From Haemophilus sp. (GTDB lineage Bacteria > Pseudomonadota > Gammaproteobacteria > Enterobacterales > Pasteurellaceae): a DNA stretch of 64,000 bases. The stretch is from assembly GCA_019423025.1 (NCBI GenBank), contig JAHZCD010000005.1:1-64000 (forward strand), written 5' to 3'. Positions 26,886-35,723 of this stretch are shown piece after piece; position 1 is the first letter of the stretch, and each line of letters begins with the position of its first letter. Both the position numbers and the translations under genes were made by a program. The notes below the pieces were generated by a model that ran no database searches, was not told the origin of the DNA, and worked only from the letters and a program-made list of their open reading frames with translations.

Positions 26886-28077
26886 CTTTCGGCTCCTTTT
26901 GTTTAAATAAAATAAGCTGTTTACCGTGAGTGCCAAAAAGCGATAAGAACATCAACATCACGAACATAATGCCAGGGAAAGCAAAGGTGTCTGCTTTGAT
27001 ATTACAGAATGCTAAAATCACAAAGGCAGAAAGGATAAATTTCCAGCTGCCATCAAACCAGTTTAAGGCGACTTTGCGTACAAAATAGAATGTCACGGCA
27101 AAACACACTAAAGCATAAGACACACCACCATAAAGAATTTGGCGTAAGAAACCAGAGTCCGTATGCCCATAATAACGGCCAACTTCTAACTCACCTGTCA
27201 TGTACATGCCATCGCCATAAATGAATTGCTTGAGTGTTGGCATAAAGAGGTGGTTTTTCATCAAGGTATCTGTTGACGAACTGACAAATCCTGCACCATG
27301 TAATAAATTAATCACGGGCTCTAAAGCATGTGCTACATAAGGATTTTCAGGTAAGAAATAGGCCAGTAATAATACCAAAACAGCAAATGCAATGAGTGAT
27401 GGAACATAACGCCATTTGAAATACACTAAAATGCTCACAACCGATAACAGAAGGAATGTACGCCCTGAAATTAATCCGATACATAACATTAAAAATACCA
27501 GAATACTTGGAAGCGTATTATGTTTAGCGTTATAAGCCAGTAAGAAATGCAACAGCATTAAATAGAATAAACTCAACTGGAAAAAGGCAGTTGCAGTGAT
27601 GTTATATAAGCGATACTCCTGCTCTGAACCATAAAAACGTGCGGGCAACACCGCATTGGTCGAAAGCAAGAAATCAATCATAAATGATGCACCGAGTAAG
27701 CCAATCACGCCCACTGCAAACTGTACTACTACACCGAGTTGTAAATCACGAACGACTTTCTGTTGACCATTTACATTGGCATAGAAGGCATTATAAAGTC
27801 CCACACCAAAGATAAATAAAATCAGCTCTTTCACATACATGGTGATGACAGAAAAATCTCGCGTACCGTTAACTAAAAGCGGAATCACACTAAATGCAAT
27901 CAGCCCAATGATAACGGCTAAACTATCCACTGGCACGGTAATACCTTGTGGTTTCTGCTTTTTAAGATACTGATAAGCCAATACAGCCAATGCCGCTAAA
28001 CCAGCGACGAATGACATTCGTACGACATGAAACAGCCAAGGATCGTAAAGATAAAAAAGATTAAAAAGTGCGGTCAT
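26878..28077 (-). CDS. O-antigen ligase/polymerase-like (Wzy/WaaL) membrane protein
   Basis: This is a 399-residue polytopic inner-membrane protein with about eleven hydrophobic segments and a large periplasmic loop around residues 240-310 (GDGMYMTGELEVGRYYGHTDSGFLRQ). That arrangement is typical of O-antigen ligases and polymerases. Sequence alone does not separate Wzy from WaaL. Its initiation region is odd: the ATG is the first three bases of an uptake-signal-containing ATGACCGCACTTTTT (encoding MTALF), and the nearest AGGA is about 13 nt upstream. Confidence 0.78.
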   Translation of the reverse strand: MTALFNLFYLYDPWLFHVVRMSFVAGLAALAVLAYQYLKKQKPQGITVPVDSLAVIIGLIAFSVIPLLVNGTRDFSVITMYVKELILFIFGVGLYNAFYANVNGQQKVVRDLQLGVVVQFAVGVIGLLGASFMIDFLLSTNAVLPARFYGSEQEYRLYNITATAFFQLSLFYLMLLHFLLAYNAKHNTLPSILVFLMLCIGLISGRTFLLLSVVSILVYFKWRYVPSLIAFAVLVLLLAYFLPENPYVAHALEPVINLLHGAGFVSSSTDTLMKNHLFMPTLKQFIYGDGMYMTGELEVGRYYGHTDSGFLRQILYGGVSYALVCFAVTFYFVRKVALNWFDGSWKFILSAFVILAFCNIKADTFAFPGIMFVMLMFLSLFGTHGKQLILFKQKEPKDV

Positions 28078-28084
28078 TTTTACG

Positions 28085-28855
28085 TTATTTTCCTAAATTC
28101 TTTTTCACTGCTAAGATTTTTTTGAGTGGATATTTAATTAATTTCTTCACTAAATTATTAGATTTTGAACCACGAATCGCTTCCAAATTACTCACTAATT
28201 GTGGATTTTCAATGGCCATAAGTGGACGAACCACATTGTTATTAATCTGGAATTGAGTTTCAAATAATAAGAAATCATCAGCAAGCCAAAACGGTTTTTC
28301 TTGTTCGAGTTGTTTCAAAAATGCACGTGCCGCTGATTTTTTGATTAAGTATGCCACCGTACCTGCAAAATAACTTTTATATGGATAAGCCACGGTGACA
28401 TCACCAATAGTTTGGCGTAAAAATGAAAAAGTGGTTGGATAATTAATCTCTAATTCCACATCATTAAATTCAGCAATTTTTGACTGCCCGATTAATACAA
28501 TATCCGCATCACATTTTTCGGTTAAGAGTGCGGTTGTGTTTGGCGATAAATTAGCATTAAATAACGCATCATCTTCACAAACTAAAGCATAGTCATTTTC
28601 CGTCACATTTTGATCTTCTACGATCTGGCGATAAACCGCTAAATGACTCAATGTACAACCAATTTCGCCTTTTGTGACGTTGCGTCCATAATGCTGTTCA
28701 AACTTCGTTGGATTGAACACTTCTGCCAATTCTTCCCATTCTTTTTGCATGGTATTAATGGCTGAAAATACAGTAAAATCGGCGGTATCAGGTTGAGCAA
28801 AAAACAGCTCACGACGCTGAACATCTTTATCTAGTGAAATCAAATATTTATTCAT
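28085..28855 (-). CDS. Family 25 LOS glycosyltransferase (Lic2A/LgtB-type)
   Basis: This 256-residue cytoplasmic enzyme of the GT25 family is used for lipooligosaccharide sugars, often galactose. Motifs include MNKYLISLDKDVQRRE at the N-terminus, the KGEIGCTLSHLAVYRQIV segment and CEDDALF near residue 95. It is the first gene of the glycosyltransferase run and resembles LOS genes of the Haemophilus lsg region. I see no tetranucleotide or homopolymer tract in its 5' end, so phase variation is not evident. Confidence 0.85.
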   Translation of the reverse strand: MNKYLISLDKDVQRRELFFAQPDTADFTVFSAINTMQKEWEELAEVFNPTKFEQHYGRNVTKGEIGCTLSHLAVYRQIVEDQNVTENDYALVCEDDALFNANLSPNTTALLTEKCDADIVLIGQSKIAEFNDVELEINYPTTFSFLRQTIGDVTVAYPYKSYFAGTVAYLIKKSAARAFLKQLEQEKPFWLADDFLLFETQFQINNNVVRPLMAIENPQLVSNLEAIRGSKSNNLVKKLIKYPLKKILAVKKNLGK

Positions 28856-28888
28856 AATTATCTCAATTTAGTTTTTGCGTTATTTTGA

Positions 28889-28919
28889 TTGCAACAAACG
28901 AAAATAGTTGCAAATTATA
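28889..28919 (-). promoter_or_regulatory. Probable promoter and dyad upstream of the LOS operon
   Basis: On the minus strand a perfect -10 TATAAT lies at 28914-28919, with only a poor -35. Immediately downstream is a 7-bp dyad (TTGCAAC at 28889-28895, GTTGCAA at 28907-28913) placed over the expected start site, suggesting an operator. Confidence 0.5.
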
Positions 28920-28970
28920 CTAAAGAAATAGTCTGTTGGCATTGCTTTTAGCTCAGAGACAAAAAACAAC

Positions 28971-29008
28971 AAAAAAATAACCGCACTTTAATTGCTTAAA
29001 GCGCGGTT
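28971..29008 (-). terminator. Terminator of the small ynhF-like gene
   Basis: On the minus strand AACCGCGCTTT pairs with AAAGTGCGGTT (11 bp including one G-T), followed by ATTTTTTTT. It is an uptake-signal pair in which one arm has drifted by one base. Confidence 0.85.
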
Positions 29009-29033
29009 AATCCTAAATATGTTTTTCTTTCAA

Positions 29034-29114
29034 TTAGAAAATTGAAACTGCTAAACCAACTACAACACTTAAAGAAAGTACTACTGTTAGCATCGCGTAA
29101 CCAAAATCACCCAT
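29034..29114 (-). CDS. ynhF: 26-residue single-span membrane protein, YnhF-like
   Basis: This tiny gene encodes MGDFGYAMLTVVLSLSVVVG followed by LAVSIF, a single transmembrane segment. A GGGA sits about 8 nt before the ATG and a strong terminator lies 25 nt after the stop, so it has the layout of a complete transcription unit. In E. coli the small membrane protein gene ynhF lies next to purR, and here the gene is divergent from purR. The name rests on size, topology and that neighbourhood. Function is unknown. Confidence 0.72.
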   Translation of the reverse strand: MGDFGYAMLTVVLSLSVVVGLAVSIF

Positions 29115-29249
29115 TTTAATTTCCCACTTGTTTAGTTAAAGATAACCCATTCTAACAATAAAGTACGTTTTTTCAAAAATTTTTTATAATTTGCTTAACC
29201 TATTTGGCGACAGTCTTTATAATGGGAAAAATTCTCTAGAGGCAAAATT

Positions 29250-30260
29250 ATGGCAACAATTAAAGATGTCGCGAAAATGGCTGGTGTTTCAACCACCACA
29301 GTTTCCCATGTAATTAATAAAACCCGTTTTGTAGCAAAGGAAACCGAAGAGGCGGTGATGCAAGCCATTAAAAGCTTGAAATACTCACCAAGTGCTGTTG
29401 CGCGTAGTTTGAAAGTCAATACGACAAAATCTATTGGGATGATTGTTACCACCAGTGAATCTCCTTATTTTGCTGAAATCATTCATGCCGTTGAAGATCA
29501 TTGTTATCGTCAAGGCTATTCACTTTTTTTGTGTAATACACAAAATGATCCTGAAAAAATTAAAAATCACGTTGAAATGCTCGCCAAAAAACGCGTAGAT
29601 GGTTTATTGGTGATGTGTTCTGAATATACGCAACATTCACTTGATGTGCTTTCAGGTTTCTCTTCCGTGCCTATGGTGGTGATGGATTGGGGTCCAAATG
29701 CTGATACCGATATTATTGAAGATAACAGCTTTACGGGCGGTTATATTGCTACTAAGCACTTAATTGATTGTGGTCATAAAGCTATCGGTCTTATTGCGGG
29801 GGAATTGGATAAAACTACTGCAAGAACCCGTTACGAAGGTTTTGTGAAAGCCATGAATGAAGCCAATCTGCCAATTCATGAAAATTGGATTATGGAAGGT
29901 TTCTTTGAGCCAGAAGACGGTTACGAGTGCATGAACAAGATCCTTTCACAAGACAGCCTACCGACTGCCGTATTCTGTTGTAATGACGTGATGGCATTAG
30001 GTGCAATTTCTGCCATTACAGAAAAAGGCTTACGCGTGCCTGATGATATTTCGATTATTGGCTATGACAATATTCACTCATCACGTTTCTATGCACCGCC
30101 ACTCACAACGATTCACCAATCGAAGTCGCGTTTAGGCGCACAGGCAGTGAATCTCTTATTTGAACGTATTGCGAATAAAGATAACGACAATCACGAAAAA
30201 CATCGTATTGCGATCCATCCAGAATTAGTACTACGAAAATCAGTTCGTACACTTGCATAA
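29250..30260 (+). CDS. purR: Purine repressor PurR (LacI family)
   Basis: PurR binds hypoxanthine or guanine and represses purine biosynthesis genes. The 336-residue protein starts MATIKDVAKMAGVSTTTVSH, whose helix-turn-helix and hinge (SPSAVARSLKVNTTKSIG) are nearly identical to E. coli PurR. The effector domain shows the conserved KKRVDGLLVMCSEY and VVMDWG segments. The ATG has AGAGG 8 nt upstream. I saw no obvious PurR box in its own upstream region, so autoregulation is not evident. Confidence 0.95.
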   Translation: MATIKDVAKMAGVSTTTVSHVINKTRFVAKETEEAVMQAIKSLKYSPSAVARSLKVNTTKSIGMIVTTSESPYFAEIIHAVEDHCYRQGYSLFLCNTQNDPEKIKNHVEMLAKKRVDGLLVMCSEYTQHSLDVLSGFSSVPMVVMDWGPNADTDIIEDNSFTGGYIATKHLIDCGHKAIGLIAGELDKTTARTRYEGFVKAMNEANLPIHENWIMEGFFEPEDGYECMNKILSQDSLPTAVFCCNDVMALGAISAITEKGLRVPDDISIIGYDNIHSSRFYAPPLTTIHQSKSRLGAQAVNLLFERIANKDNDNHEKHRIAIHPELVLRKSVRTLA

Positions 30261-30273
30261 ACATTAAATTTTT

Positions 30274-30317
30274 TGACCGCACTTTGAATTTTATCTAAAA
30301 AAGTGCGGTCATTTTTC
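30274..30317 (+). terminator. Uptake-signal terminator of purR
   Basis: TGACCGCACTTT (30274-30285) and its exact complement (30300-30311) form a 12-bp stem followed by TTTTT. Confidence 0.88.
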
Positions 30318-30437
30318 TACTTATTTTCAGCTTTTTTGATTTAATGCAAGTTTTCGACGTATAGCATTTGATCCCGATACATATTTTTGGTTATATCTCT
30401 CCTGGTTTTATTTTATTTTTTCTTTATCGGAGTTCAT

Positions 30438-33077
30438 ATGACTGATGAGTATCGCACTCTCCGCCATAATATTAATATGTTAGGGCGTTTTCTTGGAGAA
30501 ACCATTAATGATGCACAAGGCGAAGACATTCTTACCTTAATTGAAAATGTTCGCCAATTGTCCAAACAATCTCGATCGGGTGATAGCCAAGCACGTAAAA
30601 CATTGTTAGATACCCTTTCCACCATTTCTAACGAAAACATTATTCCCGTTGCGCGTGCATTCAGCCATTTTCTTAATCTGACGAATATCGCTGAACAATA
30701 CCAAACGGTCTCTCGCCAACATAAAGATTTACAATCTTCTAATCGTTCATTAAGTGCTTTATTTCAACGTTTAAAAGCACAAAATGCCTCAAAAGAAGAG
30801 GTTTATAAAACTGTTGAAAACTTACTCATTGAGCTTGTATTAACTGCACACCCAACCGAAACTACACGTCGTTCTTTAGTCCATAAACATGTTGAGATCA
30901 ATAAATGCTTAAGCAAATTAGAGCATGATGACTTAACACCGAAAGAACGCGGCATTATTGAACGTCTGTTGCTTCGTTTAATTGCTGAAGCTTGGCATAC
31001 CAATGAAATCCGTACTGTTCGCCCTACCCCATTCGATGAAGCAAAATGGGGCTATGCCATGATCGAAAATAGCCTATGGCAAGGAGTACCGGAATTCTTA
31101 CGTCAACTAAATGAACATGCTCGTGAATTCTTAGGCTACGATTTACCTGTGGGCTTACGTCCTGTCAGAATTTCTTCTTGGATGGGCGGTGACCGTGATG
31201 GTAACCCATTTGTTACTTCAAAAATTACGCAACAAGTGCTCTATCTTGCTCGTTGGAAAGCGGCGGATTTATTCTTAAATGACATTAAATCCCTTGCCGA
31301 TGAATTATCCATGGTGAAATGCACACCAGAATTTACCGCAAAATATGGTGAACATTTAGAACCTTATCGTTTTGTGGTCAAAGCGCTTCGTGCAAAACTT
31401 ATCGCGACCCTTGATTACTTTGAAGATTGCATGGCAAATCGTCCGCCACGCGTAAGCCAAGCAGATATCATCATGGAAGATAATCAACTTTGGGAACCAC
31501 TCTATGATTGCTATCAATCATTGATGGCATGCGGCATGCGGATTATTGCCAATGGATCCTTATTGGATATTTTGCATCGTATTCGCTGTTTTGGGGTTAC
31601 CCTTTCACAAATGGATATCCGTCAAGAAAGTACGCGTCATACAGATGCGATTGCTGAAATTACCCGTTATCTTGGTATTGGAGATTATGCACAATGGAGC
31701 GAAGCAGAAAAACAATCTTTCTTGGTGCGTGAATTAAATTCTCGCCGTCCATTAATTCCAACCCATTGGGAGCCATCTGCAGAAACCCAAGAAATTTTAG
31801 AGACTTGCAAAGTCATTGCACAACAAAAACAAGGTGTAATTGCTTGCTATATTATTTCCATGGCAAGAAGCGCCTCTGATGTTCTTGCTGTGCATTTATT
31901 ATTAAAAGAAGCGGGCGTGCCTTATCACATTCCTGTCGTGCCACTCTTTGAAACCTTAGATGACTTAGATGCCTCTGAAGGTGTCATGCGTCAATTGTTT
32001 AATATTGGTTGGTATCGTGGCGTAATTAACAATCACCAAATGGTGATGATTGGTTATTCTGACTCTGCTAAAGATGCGGGAATGATGGCAGCTTCATGGG
32101 CACAATATCGTGCACAAGAAGCATTAGTCAATTTAACCGAAGAACTGGGTATTGAACTCACTTTGTTCCATGGTCGTGGTGGTACAATCGGTCGTGGTGG
32201 CGCGCCTGCACATGCAGCATTACTTTCCCAACCTCCGCGCTCACTCAAAAATGGTTTACGTGTGACTGAACAAGGGGAAATGATCCGCTTTAAACTTGGT
32301 TTACCAGAAATTGCGGTTGAAACCTTTGATCTTTATGCCAGTGCTATTTTAGAAGCTAACTTACTTCCACCGCCAGAACCTAAAGCAGAATGGCGTACTG
32401 TGATGGATGAGCTTTCCGCTACTTCATGTGACATTTACCGTAGTGTTGTTCGTGGTGATAAAGACTTCGTGCCTTATTTCCGCAGTGCTACACCGGAACA
32501 AGAACTGTCTAAACTGCCACTCGGCTCTCGTCCTGCAAAACGTAATCCAAATGGTGGCGTAGAAAGCTTACGTGCCATTCCATGGATTTTTGCTTGGATG
32601 CAAAACCGCTTAATGCTACCGGCATGGCTTGGTGCGGGTGCGGCAATTCAAAAAATTGTAGATGAAGGCAAAGGTCATATTATTGAAGAAATGTGTAAAG
32701 CGTGGCCATTCTTCTCTACTCGTGTGGGCATGTTAGAAATGGTGTTCAGTAAAACCGATACTTGGCTTTCTGAGCAATATGATCATAACTTAGTGAAAAA
32801 AGAGCTTTGGTACTTAGGTGAAAATCTGCGTAACCAACTGAATGCAGATATTAAAACCGTGCTTTCGCTTTCTCACAAAGATGAATTAATGGCGGACTTG
32901 CCGTGGATCGCCGATTCTATTGCGTTACGTAATGTTTATACGGATCCACTCAATCTACTTCAAGTGGAATTGCTCCGTCGTTTCCGTGAATCGCCTGAAA
33001 ACCCAAGCCCTGATGTCGAACAAGCCCTGATGATTACCATCACAGGTATTGCCGCAGGTATGCGAAATACGGGCTAG
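30438..33077 (+). CDS. ppc: Phosphoenolpyruvate carboxylase
   Basis: Ppc carboxylates PEP to oxaloacetate, refilling the C4 pool, which is important for fumarate-linked anaerobic growth in Pasteurellaceae. The 879-residue protein has the two signature sites: LTAHPTETTRRSL with its catalytic His near residue 138 and FHGRGGTIGRGGAP near 575. The C-terminus ends ITGIAAGMRNTG, the canonical family end. The ATG at 30438 has GGAG upstream and gives the expected length; a 17-residue upstream extension was dropped. Confidence 0.97.
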   Translation: MTDEYRTLRHNINMLGRFLGETINDAQGEDILTLIENVRQLSKQSRSGDSQARKTLLDTLSTISNENIIPVARAFSHFLNLTNIAEQYQTVSRQHKDLQSSNRSLSALFQRLKAQNASKEEVYKTVENLLIELVLTAHPTETTRRSLVHKHVEINKCLSKLEHDDLTPKERGIIERLLLRLIAEAWHTNEIRTVRPTPFDEAKWGYAMIENSLWQGVPEFLRQLNEHAREFLGYDLPVGLRPVRISSWMGGDRDGNPFVTSKITQQVLYLARWKAADLFLNDIKSLADELSMVKCTPEFTAKYGEHLEPYRFVVKALRAKLIATLDYFEDCMANRPPRVSQADIIMEDNQLWEPLYDCYQSLMACGMRIIANGSLLDILHRIRCFGVTLSQMDIRQESTRHTDAIAEITRYLGIGDYAQWSEAEKQSFLVRELNSRRPLIPTHWEPSAETQEILETCKVIAQQKQGVIACYIISMARSASDVLAVHLLLKEAGVPYHIPVVPLFETLDDLDASEGVMRQLFNIGWYRGVINNHQMVMIGYSDSAKDAGMMAASWAQYRAQEALVNLTEELGIELTLFHGRGGTIGRGGAPAHAALLSQPPRSLKNGLRVTEQGEMIRFKLGLPEIAVETFDLYASAILEANLLPPPEPKAEWRTVMDELSATSCDIYRSVVRGDKDFVPYFRSATPEQELSKLPLGSRPAKRNPNGGVESLRAIPWIFAWMQNRLMLPAWLGAGAAIQKIVDEGKGHIIEEMCKAWPFFSTRVGMLEMVFSKTDTWLSEQYDHNLVKKELWYLGENLRNQLNADIKTVLSLSHKDELMADLPWIADSIALRNVYTDPLNLLQVELLRRFRESPENPSPDVEQALMITITGIAAGMRNTG

Positions 33078-33094
33078 TTACGGCAACTAAAAAT

Positions 33095-33137
33095 AAGTGC
33101 GGTCAAAAATAATGATAAATTTGACCGCACTTTTTGT
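33095..33137 (+). terminator. Uptake-signal terminator of ppc
   Basis: AAGTGCGGTCAAA (33095-33107) and its complement (33120-33132) form a 13-bp stem followed by TTTTTG. Confidence 0.87.
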
Positions 33138-33190
33138 TTTCTGTTTCTTGCGGTATCATACGCACAATTTACTTGATAAAGGAAAACCCA

Positions 33191-33514
33191 ATGACAACTG
33201 ATATTCAAAAACTTGATCCCGATGCAGCGATTGATCTTGCTTATGATATTTTCTTAGAAATGGCGGGGGAAAATCTCGATCCCGCTGATATTATGCTATT
33301 CAATCTGCAATTTGAAGATCGTGGTGCAGTCGAGTTTGTCGAAACTGCCGATGATTGGGAACAAGAAATTGGGGTGTTAATCGATCCTGACGCGTTTGCT
33401 GAAGTGTGGGTGGGTTTAGTGAATGAGAAAGATGAAATGGATGATGTGTTTGCAAAATTCTTAATTTCACACCGAGAAGAAGATCGTGAATTCCACGTTA
33501 TTTGGAAAAAATAA
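33191..33514 (+). CDS. yciU: Acidic DUF440/YciU protein, putative dsDNA mimic
   Basis: This 107-residue, strongly acidic protein matches the H. influenzae HI1450/YciU family, whose solved structure led to the proposal that it mimics double-stranded DNA. Acidic patches are visible throughout (DPDAAIDLAYDIFLE, DDWEQEIGV, EKDEMDDVF, EEDREF). The ATG at 33191 has AAAGGA upstream; an earlier methionine inside the ppc terminator was rejected. The interaction partner is unproven; HU-like proteins are the family suggestion. Confidence 0.9.
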   Translation: MTTDIQKLDPDAAIDLAYDIFLEMAGENLDPADIMLFNLQFEDRGAVEFVETADDWEQEIGVLIDPDAFAEVWVGLVNEKDEMDDVFAKFLISHREEDREFHVIWKK

Positions 33515-33546
33515 CTACCCTTCTCACACTATATCAATTTACAAAC

Positions 33547-33582
33547 TAAAACCGGTTTAATTTTAAATTAAACCGGTTTTTG
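33547..33582. terminator. Bidirectional terminator between yciU and hypE
   Basis: AAACCGGTTTAAT and its complement form a long hairpin with A-run and T-run on the two sides, between convergent genes. Confidence 0.88.
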
Positions 33583-33583
33583 C

Positions 33584-34597
33584 TTAACAAATGCGTGGTA
33601 AAGGTTCGTTGCGTGGTAAGTCTAATAAACGACTTTGACCGAAAAGCCCAACGGATCGAACTTTGCCATCAGTGGTCACTTCACCAATTACGGCTGCGTT
33701 TTCACCTAATGGATGGCTACGAAGTGCGGTCAGAATTTCAGCTGTTTTTTCTTTGTCCGCCACAATCACCAATTTGCCTTCATTAGCAAAATTCAACGCA
33801 TCCAAACCGAGTAATTCGCAAATACCACGTACTTCCTGGCGAATTGGTAATACCGTTTCATCAATTTGAATCCCTACTTTTTGTGCCTGTGCAAATTCGT
33901 GAAGTACTGCATTCACACCACCACGGGTCGCATCACGTACAGCTTTCACCCCTTCAATTGGACGAATGCAATCAATGAGCGGTGCAAGCACAGCACAATC
34001 ACTGCGTAAATCCGTTTGAATACCGAGGTTTTCGCGTAAATTCAAAATGGTTGCTCCATGATCCCCCAAAGTACCACTGACAATAATCTGATCACCAGGT
34101 TGAATGCGATGCACGCCCCAGTCGAGTCCGTTTGGAATAACACCAATACCGGCTGTATTGATAAACACTTTATCTATCGCGCCTTTTTGTACTACTTTGG
34201 TATCACCGGTTACCACTTGAATACCGGCTGACTGACAGGCTTTTGCCATCGATTGAATCAATTTTTTTAAAGTTTCCAGTGGTAAGCCTTCTTCCAAAAT
34301 AAAGCCACAAGACAAATATTTTGGTACGGCACCGCATACCGCGACATCGTTAGCGGTACCACATACAGCGAGTTTACCAATGTCGCCACCAGGGAAAAAA
34401 ATCGGATCAATCACAAAACTATCGGTAGAAAATGACAATGTTCCACCTAAAGCATTTAACTCTTGTAAAGCAATACGAGCCTGATCTTCGCCTTGTGAAA
34501 GTATTGGATTATCAAATGCCTCGACAAAATAATCGCGGATCAACTCTTGCATTGTGGCACCACCATTTCCGTGTGCCATTGTAATAAAATCAGTCAT
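33584..34597 (-). CDS. hypE: Hydrogenase maturation protein HypE
   Basis: HypE dehydrates the thiocarbamate formed on its C-terminal Cys to a thiocyanate, giving the CN ligand of the NiFe site. The 337-residue protein has the PurM/SelD-like ATP-binding core (AHGNGGATMQELI, GTANDVAVCGAVP, VTGDTKVV, RDATRGGVNAVLHEF) and ends in PRIC, the carrier Cys. This tail and the absence of a Sec/Cys near the N-terminus separate it from SelD. The ATG at 34597 follows the hypD stop by 4 nt with GGGA upstream. Confidence 0.95.
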   Translation of the reverse strand: MTDFITMAHGNGGATMQELIRDYFVEAFDNPILSQGEDQARIALQELNALGGTLSFSTDSFVIDPIFFPGGDIGKLAVCGTANDVAVCGAVPKYLSCGFILEEGLPLETLKKLIQSMAKACQSAGIQVVTGDTKVVQKGAIDKVFINTAGIGVIPNGLDWGVHRIQPGDQIIVSGTLGDHGATILNLRENLGIQTDLRSDCAVLAPLIDCIRPIEGVKAVRDATRGGVNAVLHEFAQAQKVGIQIDETVLPIRQEVRGICELLGLDALNFANEGKLVIVADKEKTAEILTALRSHPLGENAAVIGEVTTDGKVRSVGLFGQSRLLDLPRNEPLPRIC

Positions 34598-34601
34598 TGT
34601 T

Positions 34602-35714
34602 TTATTCCCGTCTATATTGATAATAGGCCGCACATGCCCCTTCGGAAGATACCATCAATGCACCATAGGCATTGTCAGGATTACATTTTTTAGCAAATAA
34701 TGGACAATCCGCCGGCTTACATTTACCGATTAATACATCTCCGCAACGAGAATCAGGATCATCGGCAACTTGATGTGGCTGACAAGCAAAATGCGCTTCT
34801 GCATCAAAGCATTGATAATCATCTGTCAGTTCTACACCAGATTCGGCAATTTCGCCTAATCCACGCCATTCGCTGCTGGCTTTCAAGCGGAACACTTCAC
34901 TGATTGCCTGTTGTGCTAACTCATTGCCATGTTGGTGTACGATACGTTTATACTGATTTTCCACTTCACAGCGTTTTTCAACAATCTGTGTCACCAACAT
35001 TAAAATTGCTTGTAGGATATCTAAAGGCTCAAAACCAGTGATCACAAAAGGCTTATGGTAGGTATCACACAATTCTTGATAAGGTTCAGAACCAATCACC
35101 ATGCTAACATGACCTGGTGCAAGGAAACCGTCAATTTTGACTTGTCCTTGTGACAATAAGCTATGTAATGTCGGGATGATGGTAATATTTTGGCATACCA
35201 CAAAAAAGTTTTTTACCTGCTGTTTTTTCGCTTGTTGCAAGGTAATTGCGGCACTTGGCATGGTTGTTTCAAAACCAAGTGAAAAGAACACCACTTTTTT
35301 GTCTGGATTATTCAATGCGATATTCAATGCATCAAGTGGTGAATAAACAATACGAACATCCGCGCCCTGTGCTTTGGCTTCTAATAATGAACCTAAACGT
35401 CCGCGTACTCGCATGGCATCACCAAAAGTACAGAAAATGACTTCTGGGCGACGAGCAATCTCAATACATACATCAATTCGTCCCATCGGTAATACACACA
35501 CTGGACAACCTGGACCGTGAATAAATTCAATGCTTTTGGGTAATAAACGATCCAGCCCAAATTTAAAAATGGTATGAGTATGTCCGCCGCAGACCTCCAT
35601 TAGATATAACGGATTTTCTGGCGTAAAGTGCGGTTGGTTTTCCATTATTTTTTGTAGTCGCTGTAACAGACTTTTAGCCAGTTCAGGATCACGAAATTCA
35701 TCAACAAACTGCAT
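34602..35714 (-). CDS. hypD: Hydrogenase maturation protein HypD
   Basis: HypD is an Fe-S scaffold that, with HypC, assembles Fe(CN)2CO before transfer to the hydrogenase large subunit. The 370-residue protein has the conserved CGGHTH and GPGCPVC motifs and a C-terminal [4Fe-4S] set of cysteines (CFDAEAHFAC, CGDVLIGKCKPADCPLF). It lies between hypB and hypE in one minus-strand operon, 9 nt after hypB. Confidence 0.96.
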   Translation of the reverse strand: MQFVDEFRDPELAKSLLQRLQKIMENQPHFTPENPLYLMEVCGGHTHTIFKFGLDRLLPKSIEFIHGPGCPVCVLPMGRIDVCIEIARRPEVIFCTFGDAMRVRGRLGSLLEAKAQGADVRIVYSPLDALNIALNNPDKKVVFFSLGFETTMPSAAITLQQAKKQQVKNFFVVCQNITIIPTLHSLLSQGQVKIDGFLAPGHVSMVIGSEPYQELCDTYHKPFVITGFEPLDILQAILMLVTQIVEKRCEVENQYKRIVHQHGNELAQQAISEVFRLKASSEWRGLGEIAESGVELTDDYQCFDAEAHFACQPHQVADDPDSRCGDVLIGKCKPADCPLFAKKCNPDNAYGALMVSSEGACAAYYQYRRE

Positions 35715-35723
35715 TTGATGCTC

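Noticed and set aside
28085..28855. Phase-variable LOS gene
   Set aside because: No tetranucleotide repeats or long homopolymer runs are present at the 5' end or in the promoter.
33584..34597. HypE gene read as selenophosphate synthetase (SelD)
   Set aside because: It ends in the HypE-specific PRIC tail, lacks the N-terminal Cys/Sec site of SelD, and lies directly after hypB and hypD.
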